Shown here piece by piece: positions 60,318 through 64,000 of a DNA stretch of 64,000 nucleotides. How positions within the stretch are numbered: position 1 is the first letter of the stretch; the number at the start of each line of letters is the position of its first letter. Under the pieces are notes generated by a model, which saw nothing but the letters and a program-made list of their open reading frames with translations, was not told the origin of the DNA and made no database searches. The translations under genes and the position numbers were made by a program. Source of the stretch: Ectocarpus siliculosus (lineage: Eukaryota > Sar > Phaeophyceae > Ectocarpales > Ectocarpaceae); NCBI GenBank assembly GCA_000310025.1, contig FN649751.1, forward strand, positions 2,830,787 to 2,894,786. The letters are read 5' to 3'.

Positions 60318-60838
60318 AGATTACCCCCCCCGGAATGTTGAAAGAAGAAATAGGGTTCAAGGAGTACCTAGTACATGGACCAATCGATGCAGGGACAAAG
60401 CTGAAGGTCAAATTTAGGACCGGGGGCATTTGCCTTCAAGAACGTAGACGAAGATTTCGGAAGGTAGTTGATGAAAACAAGTTCAAATGTGAACGCGGCT
60501 CCACGTGCGAAGACCGGGTTCATATAGTTGCGGAGTATCCGTTGTACAAGAAGGAGAGGGAATTGTACATGACTGAGCTGGGAAATGTAAAAGGAAGATA
60601 CAGAGAGATGTTTGAGGCATGGAAGAGCCAGGAGAATACGGTAGCTGCACTGGGACATAGGAAGTGGGTTGAAAAGGCGGGAAGTGATATCGATAGGATA
60701 AACTGGCTAGGGAAAGCATGTTTCGAGCCACCTTTGGCAACGTAGTGAAGAACGATATACCATCGGTGATCGGTTCTGTGGGGACAATGCTCCGTCGTCC
60801 GCTAACGCATGCAAAACATAAGAGTACGCCCCCCCCTT
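60318..60838 (+). mobile_element. 5'-truncated non-LTR copy A with intact ORF end and C-tract tail
   Basis: It begins at a C-run (ACCCCCCCCGG) and reads without a stop to a TAG at 60743-60745. Encoded motifs are GPIDAGTKLKVKFRTGG, HIVAEYPLYKKERELYMTEL and WKSQENTVAALGHRKW, the C-terminal region of a LINE polymerase. The 3' UTR contains the family tail (ATCGGTGATCGGT, CAATGCTCCGTC, GCATGCAAAACAT) and ends AGAGTACGCCCCCCCCC. Confidence 0.85.
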
Positions 60839-62190
60839 GGCAATTTGTCCCCGATATTGTTCACGTGTTCATCAACGATATGTTGAAAGCCGTACAGGCA
60901 CAGTTAGGAAGGGAGTACAGGTAGGGGAGACTTTGCTGTCCGGAAAGCTGCTTGTGGATGATATGTTGGTGTGTAGATACCTAAGTGGGTCGAGGAGATT
61001 TTAGTAGCGAATCAGTACACGTATCTCGGAGTAGAGATCGCAAAAGACAGTCCATGGAATGCCCACATGTCCACAGTAGCGGAAAAGGGCAAAGTGCGAG
61101 CAGGAAAGTTGCACCCCAATACTCGCAAACCGGCACCTGGATACACGCTTCAAGTTGACAGTTTTGAAGAGCGTCATCGTACCACCATAGTACACCGGAG
61201 AAGTATGCGAAAGAAAAAAGAAGGAAGTCAAAGAGCCGTCGGAGGCGCAGATGAAAGCGGCGAAAATCATCCTAGGATGCTCCAAGCGCAAAATAAGTAA
61301 AAAGCACGCAGCAGTATAGGCCGAACTAGGGGTCCAGTCCCTACGATCGGGAGAGACGTAAGGAAGCTAGAATGAATGGCGGTCCGTAGTGTATATGTGA
61401 TATTGGAGAGGAGAGGTTGCCGAGAATAGCTCGGGAGGCAAACTGGGCACACCGGAAGAGGGGTAGATAGCCCAGGGAGCGGGCTGCGGTTGTAGATGAC
61501 GTACGGAAGGAGTTCGAAATTGACGAAGTTGATACGTAAGAATCGGTAGGCCTACAAGGGGCTCAAGAAGAAGATGTAAGTTGCTTTTGCCGATAGAGAA
61601 GAACATAATCTAACAAAAGAAACCAAGGAACTAAGGAGGGTTTACATAGATGTGTACGGAATGTTGAAGGAAGGACTAGGGTTCAAGGAGTTCCAATCTG
61701 GACCAGTGGATGCAGGGACGAGGCTGAAGGTCAAAGTTAGGATTCGGGACATTGGCCTTCGAGAACGTGGACGAAGATGTAGGAAGACAGACGACGACGA
61801 CAAGTTCAAGTGTGATGCGGCTCCGAGTGCGAAGACCGGGTTCATGCTTGCAGAGTATCCGTTTTATGAAAAAGAGAGATACATGCATGTACATGACTGA
61901 GCTGGGAAAAGTAGAAGGAAGGTGCAGGGCGACGTTTGAGGCATGGAATGGCCAGGAGAAGACTGTATAAATACTGGGGTAGGCATACGAAGTGGGCTGA
62001 AAGCGCACGAAGTGATACCGATAGGATAAACTGGCTAGGGAAAAAAACAATTCAGTCACCTTTGGCAAAGTAGCAAGGAACGATTGGACATCGGTGATCG
62101 ATCCTGCAGGAACAATGATCCGTCCCCTCGAGGACGCGTGGTCAATGGTCTAACCGCCAAGACATGCAAAACAGGAGTTAGCCCACCCAC
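60838..62190 (+). mobile_element. Decayed non-LTR copy B (reverse transcriptase fragment to 3' tail)
   Basis: It starts in or just after the C-tract of copy A. Broken frames give VFINDMLKAVQAQLG, LLVDDMLVC (the catalytic YADD-type box of the reverse transcriptase), NQYTYLGVEIAKDSPWNAHM and, after several stops and frameshifts, GPVDAGTRLKVKVR and YEKERYMH. The tail at 62080-62190 has TCGGTGATCGATCC, CCTCGAGGACGCGTGGTCAA and ACATGCAAAACAGGAGT, then a C-rich end. It is clearly inactive. Confidence 0.88.
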
Positions 62191-62378
62191 CCCTTTGACC
62201 TTACACGAGGTTTCCCGGCAAGACAATCATCGAGTGTTTTTTCGCTTTGGATGTGGACAAACTCACCACGGGAAGCAACTCAAGTGAACGCCTATTTATG
62301 TGCACAGGAGACAGTACTGTGACGAATCGATCGCGCGCCTCGCACGACATAGTTTGAACATCACTCAATCGAACTCAC

Positions 62379-62975
62379 CAGCCGGTACTTGTGTCTCATG
62401 TCGCGCTCCTGTGCGGCCACTCTCTGCCTCATCTCCGCCTGATAGTTGATCACAAACTGCGGGTACCCGTCAAAGAACGGATAAGGCCCAACCCTAGGAA
62501 GCGGTTTGAACTCCTGAGGGGCTATGCGAAGCAAAGCTAATGCCGCCATCGCCTCGCCCACATCTGCACCATCGCTGTCCACTTGACCTCCCAATCTTTC
62601 GGGTTGTTGAACGTAACTCGACACCTTCTCCATCACCCGGAAAATCCGTTGGAGGTCGGAGGTCGAGGGTGACTGCCGCCGCCTAAAGAAGGCTTCAGCC
62701 TCCTCGGTCGACTCCAGGACAAGCAGCTGCTTCCGAAAGGAAACCATGAAGCCCACAACGGCAGCCTCGAGAAGCTCAGGCTGGTGGGCGTTCGCCAGAA
62801 TGCGATCGATGAGACACAGCCACTCCTCCCGGGCTAGCACCTCCGAGAAGGCACTACGCAGCAGGGGCCACCCGTAGGATAGCGCTCCGACGCTCAGGGA
62901 CTTGAGGTGGGCCGCGAGCTCCCGATCGGCGCGTTGTAGCGCGAGCTCCATCCCTGCTAGCACCGGCACGGGTGG
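62379..62975 (-). CDS. TBC1D31: TBC1D31-like Rab-GAP, one internal exon (partial gene)
   Basis: A 199-codon exon on the minus strand lies between a TTCCCGCAG acceptor and a CTG|GTGAGT donor. It reads LAGMELALQRADRELAAHL, GWPLLRSAFSEVLAREEWL, CLIDRILANAHQPELLEAAV, EAFFRRRQSPSTSDLQRIF, PYPFFDGYPQFVINYQAEMR and QERDMRHKYRL. The order (LL..LFSEVL.REEWL..., FF..R, YP.F..YP.FI..YQ, charged helix) matches the end of the TBC domain and the start of the coiled coil in TBC1D31/WDR67, a centriolar-satellite Rab-GAP linked to ciliogenesis. Upstream WD40 and TBC exons lie beyond the right edge. If the donor is not used, a TGA follows after five residues (VSSIE), which would end the protein early; retroelement copies occupy the sequence just downstream. 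Confidence 0.85.
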
Positions 62976-64000
62976 CTGCGGGAAGGTTACCAGAAGCCGC
63001 GACCCCCAGTGCAAAAAAAAAGACACCGCCGCCTCGAAGGCTCCTAGGTCGTCCTATTTCAACACGGGAATACACGGGGGCGGGAGAGAGCGGAGAATTG
63101 GTTCGTAGCATACAGTAGTTGTGCGTGTTCTGGCACCGGGGTGCGATCGTTTTCCAACAATCATCCTCTCCACGTCGTTCATCGCACACGGGTGCCGTAA
63201 CACCGAGGGTGCGGGAATACCGATACCGGTGCGGGAATGCCATCAAATCATGCCGCTCTTGCTTTTTTTTGCGCCCCCTGGTGCCATAATCCCGATGGGT
63301 GCGAAATCACGGATTGGTGCCAGGCACAATTAATTACGGGACGCGCTGCACCTTCATCAATCAGTTGCCGAGTGCGGGAGGGTGCTATGAGGTCCGCACG
63401 ATTGTTTATGTGTGATGCCTCGACGAACTACAGTAACTCTTTGATGTGGTATGTTACAATTGTGCACACAGGGAAGCATAGACCCAAGGCACCAACCGTT
63501 GCGCGCGGCTTCCCATGTTCTAGTTGTTTGCAGTCTCCTGCCGGGGTACTGCTGTGGTATGGTCTGATCAATATGCTGTTAGTTGTTGCATGAATAAATG
63601 TTGTTTGCAGTCTTGAACGAAACAACTGCGAAACAAACACCAACAACGCCTGCCTTTGGCTCTGCAGCAAGTAGCCTCGCCGTCAATCTACAGTACAGGC
63701 GACCAACACGTCCGCCGTCCATCATCAAACATCCTGTTTTCAAGCCAGGCACTGGTCGTGTACTTCATCATGTCAAGCACTTGGGGGCGGACGTGAACCG
63801 AGAAGGGTGTGCCCGCGTTTGGGAACTTTTAGGCGACCGTTCAGCAAAAGGGTGACCTTCCGTACGAGGTGCAGTCTGCCAGATTGACGGACGGCTGCAG
63901 CAGGACGTAATTGTACAGACAGACGGAGTTTCTAGCGGTTAAATGACTGTAACCTACACAACACTCCTGGCTAATATTCCGTGCCGCCTTGACACTTCTT
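62976..64000. other. Probable intron of the TBC1D31-like gene at the right edge
   Basis: There is no exon signal in this kilobase on the minus strand. The part 63140-63330 contains short degenerate repeats (GTGCGGGAAT, GGTGCCATAA, GGTGCCAGGC). No coding exon on the plus strand is supported. Confidence 0.5.

Overview
The window is nuclear DNA from a eukaryote with small exons (54-180 bp typical, a few of 0.6-1.8 kb) separated by GT-AG introns of about 0.2-1.9 kb, GC-rich coding sequence, many homopolymer and microsatellite tracts, and non-LTR retroelement debris. One gene product begins with a signal peptide followed by a Phe-containing cleavage motif of the kind used for four-membrane plastids. 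Together this suggests a photosynthetic stramenopile, most likely a brown alga (Ectocarpus-like). That assignment is inference; no marker gene in the window proves it.

Layout, left to right. (1) 77-3570, minus: 5' two-thirds of the pre-60S GTPase NOG2/GNL2, running off the left edge. (2) 5975-6148, plus: a 57-residue single-pass protein resembling a small cytochrome c oxidase subunit. (3) 9919-17313, plus: a seven-bladed RCC1 propeller in at least nine exons, whose introns carry several retroelement 3' ends. (4) 18039-23471, minus: a TPR plus GT41 (OGT/SPINDLY-type) glycosyltransferase. (5) 25664-28800, plus: a putatively plastid-targeted protein with helical repeats and an AlkB-type dioxygenase domain. 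(6) 31020-32547, minus: RNase H2 subunit C. (7) 35017-39853, plus: a coiled-coil, membrane-segment and ankyrin-repeat protein. (8) 41747-46578, minus: a large nuclear-looking protein with a UBX-like N-terminus and no recognised catalytic domain. (9) 46825-51697, plus: an SCI1-like basic nuclear protein, divergent from gene 8 across only 246 bp. (10) 53300-58919, plus: RCC1 repeats followed by IPT/TIG domains. (11) 59659-62190: an inverted-repeat element and two decayed non-LTR copies. (12) 62379-62975, minus: one exon of a TBC1D31-like Rab-GAP, continuing off the right edge.

Exon borders were set by requiring a consensus splice site, matching phase across each junction and continuity of the protein family alignment. 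Most junctions given satisfy all three. The genes are a typical mixed eukaryotic neighbourhood (ribosome biogenesis, respiration, signalling, glycosylation, RNA/DNA modification) with no operon-like logic. The connecting theme is a non-LTR family that ends in poly-C, carries a 3' hairpin, and recurs at least six times, often next to G/C homopolymers and close to splice sites.
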